This document shows, one piece after another, positions 1-8,983 of a DNA stretch of 64,000 nt (within the stretch, counting starts at the first letter, position 1; the number at the start of each line of letters is the position of its first letter). Source of the DNA: Nocardioides aquaticus (GTDB lineage Bacteria > Actinomycetota > Actinomycetes > Propionibacteriales > Nocardioidaceae); contig NZ_CP075371.1 of assembly GCF_018459925.1 (NCBI RefSeq), positions 2,232,001 to 2,296,000 of the forward strand, written 5' to 3'. The position numbers and the translations under genes are program-made. The notes beneath the pieces are model-generated. The model searched no databases. It worked only from the letters and a program-made list of their open reading frames with translations, and was not told the origin of the DNA.

Positions 1-1
1 G

Positions 2-766
2 GCCACCTTCGTGCCGCTCATCGTCGGGTCGCTGGTCCTGCTGCTGCTGCTGGTCGTGCCGCTGGCGGTGTCGCTGAGCCGACAGGTGCACCGGGCCCAC
101 GCCGAACGCGCCGTGATGATGCGTCACGCGCTCCTGGCCTCGGACCTGGAGCAGCGCCGGATGGCCGAGGAGCTGCACCACGGCGTCGTCCAGGACCTCT
201 CCGGACTCGTCTACGCCCTCCCCACCGTCGGGCGACACCTGGGGGAGGGCGGCGACCTCGACGCGGCGCGCTCGATGGTGGTGCGGGCCACCCGCCTGAT
301 CGAGCAGGACGTCGCGGCGCTGCGCTCGTTGATGACGGGCGTCTACCCACCGGACCTGGACCGGGGCGGGCTGCCGGCCGCGGTCCGGCAGCTGGTCGCG
401 ACCTGTGCGGGCGACGCCGGTCTGCGCGGACAGGTGTCGATCCCCGACGACCTCGTCCTCCCGAGCGACGCGGCCCGTCTCGCCTACCGGGTGGTGCGTG
501 AGGGCGTGCGCAACGTCGTCAAGCACGCGGCTGCCGAGGAGGTCGTCATCGAGGTGGCGGCGACCGGGCTCGAGGTCGTGGTGCGCGTCCTCGACGACGG
601 GGCAGGACCCGGCCCCCGTCCTCCCTCGAGCCCCACGGGCCACCTCGGGCTCCGGCTCCTGACCGACACCGTGCGCGACTTCGGGGGGCGGCTGACCGTC
701 GGGCCGCGTGCCGGTGGGGGGACGGAGCTGGCGGCGGTGTTCCCGACCGCGCTGGTCCGGGGCTGA
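2..766 (+). CDS. Sensor histidine kinase, NarL/DesK type (5' end outside window)
   Basis: C-terminal part of a two-component sensor kinase; the frame is open to the window edge, so the true start lies upstream and the GTG at 11 is probably internal. A hydrophobic stretch rich in Leu and Val at the beginning looks like the last membrane helix. It is followed by a HisKA_3 dimerisation motif (EELHHGVVQDL, the first His being the likely phospho-acceptor) and a HATPase_c domain with an N-box (VREGVRNVVKHA), a DDGAG glycine box and a GHLGLRLL motif. It should phosphorylate a NarL-type regulator, most simply the receiver protein encoded 69 bases downstream on the same strand. The signal sensed cannot be judged because the input domain is missing. 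Confidence 0.85.
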   Translation, partial: ATFVPLIVGSLVLLLLLVVPLAVSLSRQVHRAHAERAVMMRHALLASDLEQRRMAEELHHGVVQDLSGLVYALPTVGRHLGEGGDLDAARSMVVRATRLIEQDVAALRSLMTGVYPPDLDRGGLPAAVRQLVATCAGDAGLRGQVSIPDDLVLPSDAARLAYRVVREGVRNVVKHAAAEEVVIEVAATGLEVVVRVLDDGAGPGPRPPSSPTGHLGLRLLTDTVRDFGGRLTVGPRAGGGTELAAVFPTALVRG

Positions 767-835
767 CCCAGGAGGACCCAAGGTCGGTCTGGGACGGTCC
801 ATCGACCGACGACCCAGTCACGACGGAGGACGCAC

Positions 836-1369
836 ATGAGGACCAGGGTGATGCTCGTGGACGACCACCGGATGGTGAGGGACGCCGTGGTCGTCCTCGT
901 CTCGCACGAGCCTGACCTCGTCGTGGTCGGGGTCGCCGGCGACGCGCGCTCCGCGGTCAGGGAGGCCAGGACGACCCGGCCCGAGGTGGTGGTCATGGAC
1001 CTCGACCTGGCCGGCACCGACGGTCTCGCCGCGACGCGGTCCCTGCTGGCGCTCGACCCCACCCTGCGGGTGCTGGTCCTGAGTGCCTCCTGCACCCCGT
1101 CCCTGATCGACGCCGCGGTCGACGCCGGTGCCTGCGGGTACCTGGTGAAGGGCGACCGGGCCCAGCACCTCCTCGACGGGATCCGCCTCGCGGCCGCCGG
1201 AGGACACCCCATGGCCCGGCAGGTCGCCACGGTCCGCACGACCTGGCCCGACCCCGCCGGACCGGCGGCTCCGCGGACCCCCCGAGCGCCCGGTGGTCCT
1301 GGTGGTTCCGGCGCCGGCGCACCTGGTGCACGGCCCCTGCGCTGCTCGTCGTCCTCGCGCTGCTGCTGA
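836..1369 (+). CDS. Response regulator receiver protein lacking an HTH output domain
   Basis: Residues 1-125 form a CheY-like receiver with the acidic pair DD at 9-10, the phospho-acceptor Asp55 (VVVMDLD) and the conserved Lys in YLVKGD. In NarL-family regulators a LuxR-type HTH of about 60 residues follows; here the sequence turns into a Pro/Gly/Ala-rich tail without any HTH in this or the other two frames. The start is the ATG preceded by GGAGGA at good spacing. The 3' end overlaps the upstream part of the broken CopC-like gene. It may be a receiver-only protein or the remnant of a deletion that removed the regulator's end and the next gene's start. Partner kinase: the gene directly upstream. 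Confidence 0.7.
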   Translation: MRTRVMLVDDHRMVRDAVVVLVSHEPDLVVVGVAGDARSAVREARTTRPEVVVMDLDLAGTDGLAATRSLLALDPTLRVLVLSASCTPSLIDAAVDAGACGYLVKGDRAQHLLDGIRLAAAGGHPMARQVATVRTTWPDPAGPAAPRTPRAPGGPGGSGAGAPGARPLRCSSSSRCC

Positions 1370-1826
1370 CGGCGCCGTCGCCGGCGCTGGCCCACTCCGA
1401 CCTCGTGGGCAGCACCCCCGGGACGGCGACACGGTCTCCCTGCGCACCGACCGGCTCGTCCTGGTGTTCGGTGACGACCTCCTTCCCGGGTCCGAGCAGG
1501 TGGTGGTCCGGGGCGCGGCCGGCGAGGACGTCGTCGCAGGGACGCCGTCGGTCACAGGGGGGACCCTCGAGGTCCCGCTGGACCTGTCGGCGCCCGGTCC
1601 CCACCTCGTCACCTACCGCGTCCTGTCCGGGGACGGCCACGCCGTGGTCGGTGAGCTGTCCTTCGACGTCGTGGGCACGGGAGCCCCGGCGGTCGCCGTG
1701 ACGCCGGCCGTGGCCGAGGCCTCCGGAGGCCCCCTGGGCTCACCGATCTGGTGGCTGGCCGGCGCGGTCGGCGCCGTCGGTGCGGTGGCGCTCCTGCGCC
1801 GGGGACTCGCACCTCCCCGGAGGTAG
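1211..1826 (+). pseudogene. CopC-like copper-resistance domain protein, frameshifted
   Basis: A secreted copper-binding CopC-type protein, recognisable in two frames. One frame, around 1291-1425, has an Arg-rich n-region, a Leu-rich hydrophobic core and ALA followed by HSDLVGSTP, the usual mature CopC start with its copper-binding His. The rest (DGDTVSLRTDRLVLVFGDDL, later YRVLSGDGHAVVGELSF) is in the next frame from about 1426, then a C-terminal membrane helix and basic tail. One base appears to be missing in the run CCCCCGGG at 1415-1422. The start is unclear: an ATG at 1211 has a good GGAGGA site but is in a third frame, so a second lost base in the C6 run near 1279-1284 is possible. It may be intact in the real genome if these are sequencing errors. 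Confidence 0.6.
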
Positions 1827-1838
1827 CGGCCCCCGTGG

Positions 1839-2480
1839 TCACCGTTGGCCGTGGCGCTCCACCCACAACGCCGCCTGGGTGCGGTCGGCGACCCCGATCC
1901 GCTGGAAGGCAGACGTCAGGTGCCCCTTGACGGTGCGCTCGGTGATGCCGAGCCTGCGGGCGATCTGCTTGTTGGCCAGGCCCGCGGCGACCAGGTCGAG
2001 GACCTCGCGCTCGCGGACCGACAGCACCGTGCGGGGGGCGGCCTGCTCCTCGGCCCAGCGACCGGTGGCCCGGGAGGTGAGCAGGTGCCGGGCCGCCTTG
2101 GGGTCGATCGGCGACTCGCCACGGGCGGCGGCGCGGATCCCGGCCACGAGGTCCTCGGGCTCGGCGTCCTTGAGCAGGTAGCCGACGGCGCCGGCGTCGA
2201 TGGCGGCGAGGAGGCGGGGGCCGTCGGAGAACGAGGTCAGGATCAGCACGTCGGTGCCGGGGGACTGCTCGGTGATGGTCCGGGTGGCGGCGACGCCGTC
2301 CATGACCGGCATCTGCAGGTCCATCAGGACCAGGTCGGGCGCCAGCTCGCCCACCTGCCGCACCGCCTCCGCGCCGTCGGCGGCCACCCCGACCACCTCG
2401 ACGTCGTCGAGCTCGCCGAGCATCCCGGTGAGTCCGCGGCGCACGACGGCGTGGTCGTCGGCGATCACGAGTCGGATCAC
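1839..2480 (-). CDS. NarL-family response regulator
   Basis: Two-component transcription regulator of 213 aa, normal family length. Receiver domain at residues 2-120 with DD at 8-9, phospho-acceptor Asp54 (LVLMDLQMP) and Lys in YLLKDA; LuxR-type HTH at about 148-207 (LSVREREVLDLVAAG, then IARRLGITERTVKGHL). The GTG start at 2480 overlaps the stop of the upstream histidine kinase as GTGA, so the pair is translationally coupled and surely functions together. Target genes are unknown. It converges with the broken CopC-like gene, whose stop is only 12 bases away. Confidence 0.9.
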   Translation of the reverse strand: MIRLVIADDHAVVRRGLTGMLGELDDVEVVGVAADGAEAVRQVGELAPDLVLMDLQMPVMDGVAATRTITEQSPGTDVLILTSFSDGPRLLAAIDAGAVGYLLKDAEPEDLVAGIRAAARGESPIDPKAARHLLTSRATGRWAEEQAAPRTVLSVREREVLDLVAAGLANKQIARRLGITERTVKGHLTSAFQRIGVADRTQAALWVERHGQR

Positions 2481-3759
2481 GGCAGCGGCACCTGCATCCG
2501 TACGGTGGTGCCGGCCCCGGGGCGGACTCCACGGCCCACGAGCCGCCGGCCTCCTCGACCAGGGAGCGGACCCCTCGCAGACCCAGGTGACCGGCAGGGA
2601 GGGGGGCGGTGACGTCGAACCCGCAGCCGTCGTCGCGGACCACGGCGACCACCTCGTCCGGGGTCTGCTGGACGCTGACGTCGAGGTGCGCCCCGCCGCC
2701 GTGGCGCACGGCGTTGCGCACGGCCTCCTGGACCGTGCGCCAGGTGAGCGCGACCAGGTGCGGGGGCAGGTCGTCGTCGACCTGCACGGCCAGGGAGGTG
2801 GTGACCCCGTCGCGGCCCAGGGGGGCGAGGAGGTCGTCAAGGGCACCGGCCAGCCCGGTGGCGTCGAGGTCCGGTGGGTAGATCTCGACCAGCAGGGAGC
2901 GCAGTGCCCGGACGCTGCCGCGCACCGAGCTGCTCGCGTCGTCGAGCTCGGTGCGCAGGGCGCTGCCCGTGTCCGGTCGGGCGGCGATGGAGGTCAGCAC
3001 GTACGACGTGCCGGCCAGCTCCTGGACGACCCCGTCGTGGAGGTCCCGCGCGATCCGGGTGCGTTCGGCGTCCGAGGCGTCGACCGCGGCCCGCAGCAGC
3101 CGCTCGCGCTGCTCGGCGGCCCGGCCGAGCCGACGGGTGAGGAGCATGATGAGCGGCAGTGCCACCGCGACGAGTGCACCCAGCCCGACCAGGGTCACGG
3201 GCCGGAACCGGCTCAGGATCGCGTCGGCGCGGTCGCCGACGCCGGCGGTGGAGTAGTACGCCTCGAAGAGGAGGGCCTCGCCCTCCGGTGACTCGACGCG
3301 CGTGTAGACCTCGAGCACGCCGCCGAGGTCGCGCTCGTACCGGTTCTCGGGGCGGCTCACGTCGGACAGCTCGGCCTCCGTGCCGCCACCCCGCAGGACG
3401 TCGAGCTCCTCCTCGTCCAGCTCGTAGCGGCTGCCGACCAGCAGCGTCTCGTCGGAGTAGACGATCGTCCCGTCCTCGGCCCAGATCTTGATCCGTTCCA
3501 GGCCCGGGACGTCGAGGCGCTGCTGCAGGGCGCGGTCGAGGCGGTCGACGGGACCGGCCTCGCCGGACGACAACCGGGACGGGAGGGCCGGGCCCACCAC
3601 GCTGCGGGCCAGCACCTCCGTGGTCGCCCGGGCGTCGTCGGTCGCCTCCTCGTCCGCGGCGCTGCGGCTGAGCCGGCCGGTCACGAGCACGACCAGGAGC
3701 ACAGCGAGGCACCCCGCGGCGAGGAACTGTGCCGCGGGGTGCCGGGCCAGACGTCTCAT
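2477..3759 (-). CDS. Membrane sensor histidine kinase, HisKA_3 type (frameshift near 3' end)
   Basis: Sensor kinase of about 427 aa paired with the overlapping regulator. Order: membrane helix at about residues 12-30, an extracytoplasmic sensor region of about 155 residues, a second helix at about 187-207, a HisKA_3 motif with the likely phospho-acceptor His241 (ARDLHDGVVQEL), and HATPase_c with a VQEAVRNAVRH N-box, DDGCGFD and GHLGLRGVR. In the last 15 codons the frame is lost within C4/G4 runs at 2515-2522. Adding one base restores a normal ending, GTTVRMQVPLP, whose TGA overlaps the regulator GTG. Uncorrected, the frame runs on for hundreds of codons of Arg-rich shadow sequence. A sequencing error is the likeliest cause. 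Confidence 0.85.
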
Positions 3760-3808
3760 CCGCGGGGCCACGGGGGGAGCGTGACCCACACGGACGAGTG
3801 CGGCGGCG

Positions 3809-4207
3809 TCAGAATCTGATGCTGCCGCGGCACGTCTGGCCGTTCCTGGAGGCCGCGAAGGTGACGCGGTCGGTGCCGGCGAGGTTCGTGATGCGGCGCT
3901 CCACGCTGAAGGAGCCGCTGGGGCCGCGGGTGGTCGCGGTGCCACGGGCCGAGACCGAGCCGTTGTGGACGATGCGCCAGCTCCAGGTCTGGCCGTTGAC
4001 GTTGCTGTCGACCTCGCCCTCGACCTCGAGGCCGCCGTCGTCGGTCTTGACCTTGAGGTCCCAGCGCGCCGACCCGGAGCACTGCCCGGTGCGCTCGACG
4101 CGGTCGTCGCTCGCGTTCGCCGGGGCGGTCGCGGAGAGCAGCCCGAGGGTCGTGGTGCCGGCGAGCAGCGCGGCGGCGGCCGCCCTGCGGGTGGTGGTGG
4201 TGTTCAT
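3809..4207 (-). CDS. Small secreted protein of unknown function
   Basis: 132 aa with a clear Sec signal peptide: TTTTRR, an Ala/Leu core and a probable cut after ANA (about residue 32). The mature part is Ser/Thr/Gly-rich with many charged residues, two Cys that could form a disulfide (TGQCSGS and GQTCRGS), and beta-type alternation (LKVKTDDGGLEVEGEV). No family recognised. The ATG is preceded by AGGAGG at ideal spacing. It lies 49 bases upstream of the histidine kinase on the same strand, so it could be cotranscribed with it or be a target of that system; this is inference. Confidence 0.75.
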   Translation of the reverse strand: MNTTTTRRAAAAALLAGTTTLGLLSATAPANASDDRVERTGQCSGSARWDLKVKTDDGGLEVEGEVDSNVNGQTWSWRIVHNGSVSARGTATTRGPSGSFSVERRITNLAGTDRVTFAASRNGQTCRGSIRF

Positions 4208-4365
4208 GGGGTCCTCCTGTGGTGGGTGGTGAGCCCCATCCTGGGCACCCCGTGCGGGGCCCGACAGCCGTCCGATGGTGCCGGTACCCCCCGTCCGGCG
4301 TCCAGGGTCGATCGTCCCGCGTCGTGCAGGACGACCGGCCACCACCGTCCGTCGAACCCGGGCGT

Positions 4366-4524
4366 TCAGTCCGGCTCGTGACGTCCTTCTCCCGTGCGCC
4401 GATGCAGCAGGGCCCAGGCACCCCAGACCAGGAGCGCCACGACGGCGGGGACCCAGAGAGGCCACTCCAGCAGGCGCGCGACGGCCTCGATCATGGAGTC
4501 GTTGGCGGTGGGCTCCTGCTCCAT
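4366..4524 (-). CDS. Possible 52-aa single-pass membrane protein
   Basis: A short frame starting ATG (MEQEPTANDSMIEAVARLLE), then a hydrophobic Trp/Leu/Val segment of about 20 residues (residues 21-40) and a basic-to-acidic tail (HRRTGEGRHEPD). The composition is typical of a small membrane protein, and third-position GC is high as in neighbours. There is no clear ribosome-binding site. It is divergent from the BCCT transporter gene, 140 bases away. It could be noncoding; function unknown. Confidence 0.45.
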   Translation of the reverse strand: MEQEPTANDSMIEAVARLLEWPLWVPAVVALLVWGAWALLHRRTGEGRHEPD

Positions 4525-4664
4525 GCGTCGAGTGTGGCAGAGGGGCGGACCGGTGACGCGCCGTGTGGAGGTGCGGCCCCGGAGATGACAGGGTTGTCAG
4601 CCGACGTGCCGGCCGCCAGGTGCCCACGTCCGCCCGACGACCACGACGGACGAGGAGCAACGAC

Positions 4665-6647
4665 ATGCCAGGAACACCTCCCGAGGGCGTGGACCCCACG
4701 GGTCCCGCGGGAGTCCGGCACGGCAGGGACGGCAGACGGCTCGGCGGTCGGGCCGGGCAGTCCCTCGGCCAGCTCGACTACCAACGCCCCCAGTACCCGC
4801 ACGACGTCCATCCCGCCCTCGTGCCGGGGATCTCGATCGACGAGCAGCGACGTCGCTACGGGCTCGACACCTTCGTCTTCGCCGTCGCCGGGACGCTGAC
4901 GGTCGCCTTCGTCGTGTGGGGGGTCGTCTCGCCCGGGAGCGTGGCCTCGGTCGCCGAGGCCGCTTTCCTGTGGTCGACCCGGAACGTGGGCTGGTTGTTC
5001 AACCTGGTCGCGATCACGGTGCTCGTGTCCCTGCTGATCCTGGCCTTCTCGCCCTACGGGAGGATCCCGCTCGGCAAGGACGGCGAGGAGGTCGAGTTCA
5101 GCACCTTCTCGTGGGTGTCGATGCTGTTCGCGGCCGGGATCGGCATCGGGGTCCTCTTCTTCGGGCCCTCCGAGCCGCTGACCTACTTCGTCTCGCCCCC
5201 GCCGCTGACCAACGACCCCGAGTCGACCGCGGCGATGCACCGCGCGATGGCGCAGACGTACTTCCACTGGGGCTTCCACGCCTGGGCGATGTACGCCCTG
5301 GTCGGGGGTGCCGTCGCCTACGCCGCCTACCGGCGAGGCAGGGCCATGCTGATGTCGTCGATCTTCCGCGGCCTCTTCGGCGCCCGCCACGCCGACGGGC
5401 TGGCCGGCAAGCTGGTCGACGTCTTCGCCATCATCGCCACGCTCTTCGGCACCGCCGCGGCGCTCGGCATCGCAGCCATGCAGATCGGCACGGGGGTCGG
5501 CATCGTGTCGGGCGTGGAGCTGACCAACGTCATGGTGGTCGGGCTGCTGCTCGTGCTCACCGTCGGGTTCGTCATCTCGGCGGTCACCGGGGTCGCCCGG
5601 GGGATCCGCTACCTGTCGAGCCTGAACATCGTGCTGACGGTGGCCATCGTCGGTCTGCTGCTGGTCCTGGGTCCGACCCTGTTCCTGCTGAACTTCCTGC
5701 CCTCGGCGCTGCTGGAGTACGTCGGGTCGATGTTCGACATGATGGGCCGGTCGCTGTCCTGGGGCGAGGAGACGGTCGAGTTCCAGTCGTCCTGGACCGT
5801 CTACTACTGGGCCTGGTGGATCTCCTGGTCGCCCTTCGTCGGGATCTTCATCGCCCGCATCTCCCGCGGCCGGACCATCCGCCAGTTCATCCTCGGCACC
5901 ATCCTCATCCCGTCCTCGCTGCTCTTCGTCGCCTTCGGCGTCATGGGCGGCTCGTCCATCTGGCAGTACCGCGAGGGTGCGGACGGCCTGTCCGCCGACC
6001 TGGCCCCGCCCGAGGTGTTCTTCGCGGTCGTCGACAACCTGCCGTACCTGGAGTGGCTGCCGTTCCTGAGCATCCTGGTGCTGGCCATCTTCTTCATCAC
6101 CTCGGCCGACTCCGCGTCCGTGGTGATGGGCATGCTCTCGACCCGCGGCAACCTCGACCCCGGCCGCTGGGTGGTCGTGTTCTGGGGGCTGGTGATGTCT
6201 GGGATCGCCGTGGTGATGCTGCTGCTCGGTGACGCCACGGCCCTGGCCGGCCTGCAGCAGCTGGTGATCGTGACGGCGGTCCCGTTCGCGCTGGTGATGC
6301 TGCTGATCATCGTGGCGTGGGTGCGGGACCTGCGGACCGACCCCTACATCCTGCGGCACCGCTACGCCGAGGCGGCGGTCAGGAACGCCGTGCTGCAGGG
6401 CGTCGAGCGCTACGGCGACGACTTCGCGCTGGAGGTCACGCGGACCGTGCCTCCCGCCGAGGGGGCCGGGGCCGAGGTCGACTCGACCGACGACCGCTAC
6501 ACCGACTGGTACCAGCGCACCGACGAGGACGGTGAGCCGGTCGGCTACGACTTCGCCTCCGGTGAGTGGGCCGACGGCTTCGACCCCGAGACCGGTACCT
6601 GCCCCGACGAGGCGACTGGCGGTGAGCAGGGCGGCCGCGACGCCTGA
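4665..6647 (+). CDS. BCCT-family betaine/choline/carnitine transporter
   Basis: 660-aa secondary transporter of the BCCT family, which takes up quaternary ammonium compounds (glycine betaine, choline, carnitine). It has a hydrophilic N-terminus of about 60 residues, then about 12 membrane segments, including the Gly-rich GIGIGVLFFGPSEPL helix and the family signature YYWAWWISWSPFVGIFIARI. A soluble acidic C-terminal tail of about 110 residues is present, as in osmotically regulated members. The ATG at 4665 was chosen because GAGGAG lies just upstream; the open frame extends further but is not transporter-like. The substrate is not certain. A phosphatidylcholine-synthase-like gene 1.6 kb downstream makes choline attractive, but osmoprotectant uptake fits equally. 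Confidence 0.92.
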   Translation: MPGTPPEGVDPTGPAGVRHGRDGRRLGGRAGQSLGQLDYQRPQYPHDVHPALVPGISIDEQRRRYGLDTFVFAVAGTLTVAFVVWGVVSPGSVASVAEAAFLWSTRNVGWLFNLVAITVLVSLLILAFSPYGRIPLGKDGEEVEFSTFSWVSMLFAAGIGIGVLFFGPSEPLTYFVSPPPLTNDPESTAAMHRAMAQTYFHWGFHAWAMYALVGGAVAYAAYRRGRAMLMSSIFRGLFGARHADGLAGKLVDVFAIIATLFGTAAALGIAAMQIGTGVGIVSGVELTNVMVVGLLLVLTVGFVISAVTGVARGIRYLSSLNIVLTVAIVGLLLVLGPTLFLLNFLPSALLEYVGSMFDMMGRSLSWGEETVEFQSSWTVYYWAWWISWSPFVGIFIARISRGRTIRQFILGTILIPSSLLFVAFGVMGGSSIWQYREGADGLSADLAPPEVFFAVVDNLPYLEWLPFLSILVLAIFFITSADSASVVMGMLSTRGNLDPGRWVVVFWGLVMSGIAVVMLLLGDATALAGLQQLVIVTAVPFALVMLLIIVAWVRDLRTDPYILRHRYAEAAVRNAVLQGVERYGDDFALEVTRTVPPAEGAGAEVDSTDDRYTDWYQRTDEDGEPVGYDFASGEWADGFDPETGTCPDEATGGEQGGRDA

Positions 6648-6835
6648 CGCGGCACCTCAGCGCGACCGGCCGGGAGCTGAGATCAGGCAGGTCGCCACCG
6701 GTCCGCAGGCTGTGCCGGCGACCCGTCCAGGTGAGAGGGTGTCAGGACGCGCCGAACCAGGGGTGGTCAGAGCCATGACCGCCGATCCGCCCGCCCGGGC
6801 AGGTCCCGGTGCCCGAGGAGAGCAGGGCCGGTCCC

Positions 6836-7519
6836 GTGTGCTTCTCGATCGAGGCCGACGTGATCGTCGGTGCCGCACTCCTGCCGGTCGGTGTGCTGTC
6901 ACTCCGCGAGGTGAGGCACGTCCGTGAGGTGCCCTTCGCCTCGCTGCCGCTGCTCTTCGCCCTGCACCAGCTGGTCGAGGCGCTCGTGTGGGCCGGATCG
7001 ACGGGAGCCGTCTGCCCGAGCGTCCAGGCCGGCGCGAGCCTCGCCTACGTCCTCTTCGCGCTCCCGGTGCTCCCGCTGCTCGTGCCGGTCGCGGTGCTCC
7101 TCCTGGAGCCGCGGGGTGCGCGTCGCCGGGTCGTGCCCTTCGCCGCCGTCGGCCTGGTCGTCGCGATCGTCCTGGCCGTGGCCGTGCTCGACGGACCGGT
7201 GCTCGTCGAGGTCCGCCCGAACGCGATCCTCTACCGGGTGGGCCTGACGGGCTACCTGTTCTGGTCCGTGGCCTACATCGGGGCCGTGATCGGGGCGCCC
7301 CTGATCTCCGGCTACCGGTCGATCTTCTGGTTCGGTGTCGTCAACCTGGTCGGTCTGGTCGTCGTGGGCGTGCTGTTCCTCGAGGCGTTCGCCTCGTTGT
7401 GGTGCGTGTACGCGGCGTGCTCGTCGCTGCTCGTCTGGTGGCACATGCGCCGACGGCGGCTGCTCCCCGACCACGACCGGATCCACGGGCTGCGCGAGCC
7501 GGTGTCCCGGCCGGGGTGA
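6836..7519 (+). CDS. DUF6629-family integral membrane protein
   Basis: About 227 aa with some seven hydrophobic segments. The N-terminus VCFSIEADVIVG and the following LPLLFALHQLVEALVWAG resemble the conserved start (MCFSxxAD) of a family I recall as DUF6629, which has no known function. This resemblance decides the start at GTG 6836 rather than the in-frame GTG at 6809. A Trp/Phe-rich central part (YLFWSVAYIGAVIGAPLISGY) and a basic C-terminus that is probably cytoplasmic follow. It sits between the BCCT transporter and the GtrA-like gene on the same strand; no functional link is visible. Confidence 0.75.
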   Translation: MCFSIEADVIVGAALLPVGVLSLREVRHVREVPFASLPLLFALHQLVEALVWAGSTGAVCPSVQAGASLAYVLFALPVLPLLVPVAVLLLEPRGARRRVVPFAAVGLVVAIVLAVAVLDGPVLVEVRPNAILYRVGLTGYLFWSVAYIGAVIGAPLISGYRSIFWFGVVNLVGLVVVGVLFLEAFASLWCVYAACSSLLVWWHMRRRRLLPDHDRIHGLREPVSRPG

Positions 7520-7640
7520 CACCCCGTCCGGCAACCCGGGAAGGGTGCGCCACCCACGGTCCCCGTGGCCTGCGGGAGGCCTCGCCGCGGGCAGGGCCCT
7601 CGGCACCGGAGGGGCGGTCGCTCGGCCCACCGATAGCGTC

Positions 7641-8105
7641 GTGACCGTGACAACCGCCCCGGAGACCGCACCCCAGACCGTCCTGGCGAGGTCGCGGCGA
7701 CCCCTCCTGCAGCTGGTCGTGTTCGCGTGCGTGGGTGCGGCCTTCAACGTCGTCTACGCGCTGCTGTACCTCCTGCTGCGGGGGAGCATGGAGGCCCAGT
7801 GGGCCAACGCCCTGGCCCTGATCGCGTCGACGATCGCCGGCACGTGGGGCCACCGGCGGGTCACCTTCGGGGTCCGGGGCCGCACCCGGACCGTGCGCCA
7901 CCAGGTGCTCGGGCTGGTGCTCCTGGCCTTCAGCCTCGCGGTGACGGCCGGGTCCCTCGCACTGCTCGCGCGCAGCGACCCGGACCCGTCGCGGACGGCC
8001 GAGATCCTGGTCCTGGTCGCGGCGAACCTCGGGGCCGGGCTGGTGCGGTTCGCGGTGTTCCGGGTGGTGATGGTGCCCACGTCGGCTCGCCGTGGGGTCG
8101 TCTGA
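7641..8105 (+). CDS. GtrA-like membrane protein
   Basis: 154 aa with four membrane helices (first: LLQLVVFACVGAAFNVVYALLY), the size and pattern of GtrA/PF04138 proteins. These are thought to help flip or present polyprenyl-linked sugars for cell-surface glycan modification. The loop WGHRRVTFGVRGRTRT after helix 2 matches the family's usual N-x-x-W-x-F-R-like segment. A GATAGCG element a few bases before the GTG suggests a leaderless transcript starting at or near 7641; the GTG at 7647 is an alternative. No glycosyltransferase partner lies next to it. Confidence 0.8.
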   Translation: MTVTTAPETAPQTVLARSRRPLLQLVVFACVGAAFNVVYALLYLLLRGSMEAQWANALALIASTIAGTWGHRRVTFGVRGRTRTVRHQVLGLVLLAFSLAVTAGSLALLARSDPDPSRTAEILVLVAANLGAGLVRFAVFRVVMVPTSARRGVV

Positions 8106-8222
8106 ATGGTGGCCGGTCCGACCCGGCGTGCTTGGCTGTGCGCCTGGACCGGGTCCCCGATCAGCGGGCGCCCGGCGCCGGCGCACGACGCCACCCGGGC
8201 GTGACGAGAGGGATCCACCGAC

Positions 8223-8966
8223 ATGACCGCGATGCACGTCGCCGAGGAGCCGCTCCGCCTGCGCGCCGCCGGCTGGGCCCTGCACGCCTACACCGCCAGC
8301 GGCACCGTGATCGCCTTCCTCGCCCTGGCCGCCGCCGTGGGCGGGGACGAGGTCGCGGCGCTGTGGTGGCTGCTGCTCGCCCTGCTCATCGACGGCACCG
8401 ACGGCATGCTGGCGCGGCGGCTCCGGGTCAAGGAGGTCATCCCGAACTTCGACGGCGCGCGCCTCGACGACGTCGTCGACTACATCACCTACTGCTTCGC
8501 GCCGGTCTTCCTGCTCTGGTACGGCGGCTACCTGCCCGAGGGGAACCTCGGCACCCTGGTCGCGGTGCTGCCGCTGCTGGCCTCGAGCTACCAGTTCTGC
8601 CGCACCGACGCCAAGACCGAGGACCACTTCTTCCTGGGGTTCCCGAGCTACTGGAACGTGGTGGCCTTCTACGTCATCGTCCTGGACGTCTCGCCCGGCG
8701 TGACCTCGGCCCTCCTGCTGACCTGCGTGGTGCTGGTCTTCGTGCCGGTGAAGTACATCTACCCCTCACGTACGGCCACCGCGCGGGGTCTCAACCTCTC
8801 CCTCGCGGGGGCGTGGCTGGTGACCTACGCGGTGCTGCTGCTGCAGTACCCCGACCCGAACGTCCTGGTCGTCGCCCTGTCGCTGCTGTACGTCCTGTAC
8901 TACGCCGCCGTGAGCGTCGTGCTCACGCTGCGGCACCCGACCCCGGCCGGCGGCAGGGCTGCCTGA
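8223..8966 (+). CDS. pcs: CDP-alcohol phosphatidyltransferase, phosphatidylcholine synthase-like
   Basis: 247-aa membrane enzyme. The catalytic CDP-alcohol phosphatidyltransferase motif is visible at about residues 57-88 as DGTDGMLAR then DGARLDDVVDYITY, giving the Asp residues that bind the metal and CDP-diacylglycerol. The spacing, RVKEVIPNF before the second half, and later TDAKTEDHFFLGFPSYWN closely recall bacterial phosphatidylcholine synthases (Pcs), which join CDP-diacylglycerol and free choline, rather than PgsA or PssA. About eight membrane segments. The ATG has a purine-rich GAGAGGGA upstream. A choline-type BCCT carrier is encoded upstream, so choline uptake and use may be linked. 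Assignment to Pcs is by remembered motif similarity. Confidence 0.8.
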   Translation: MTAMHVAEEPLRLRAAGWALHAYTASGTVIAFLALAAAVGGDEVAALWWLLLALLIDGTDGMLARRLRVKEVIPNFDGARLDDVVDYITYCFAPVFLLWYGGYLPEGNLGTLVAVLPLLASSYQFCRTDAKTEDHFFLGFPSYWNVVAFYVIVLDVSPGVTSALLLTCVVLVFVPVKYIYPSRTATARGLNLSLAGAWLVTYAVLLLQYPDPNVLVVALSLLYVLYYAAVSVVLTLRHPTPAGGRAA

Positions 8967-8983
8967 CGGACCGGTGGCGGCGC

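Noticed and set aside
1609..2476. C-terminal continuation of the histidine kinase frame to 1609
   Set aside because: Arg-rich read-through of the response regulator gene; explained by a one-base loss at 2515-2522.
4491..6359. Long minus-strand frame opposite the BCCT transporter
   Set aside because: Composition is Gln/His/Asp/Arg-rich without structure; it mirrors codon bias of the true gene.
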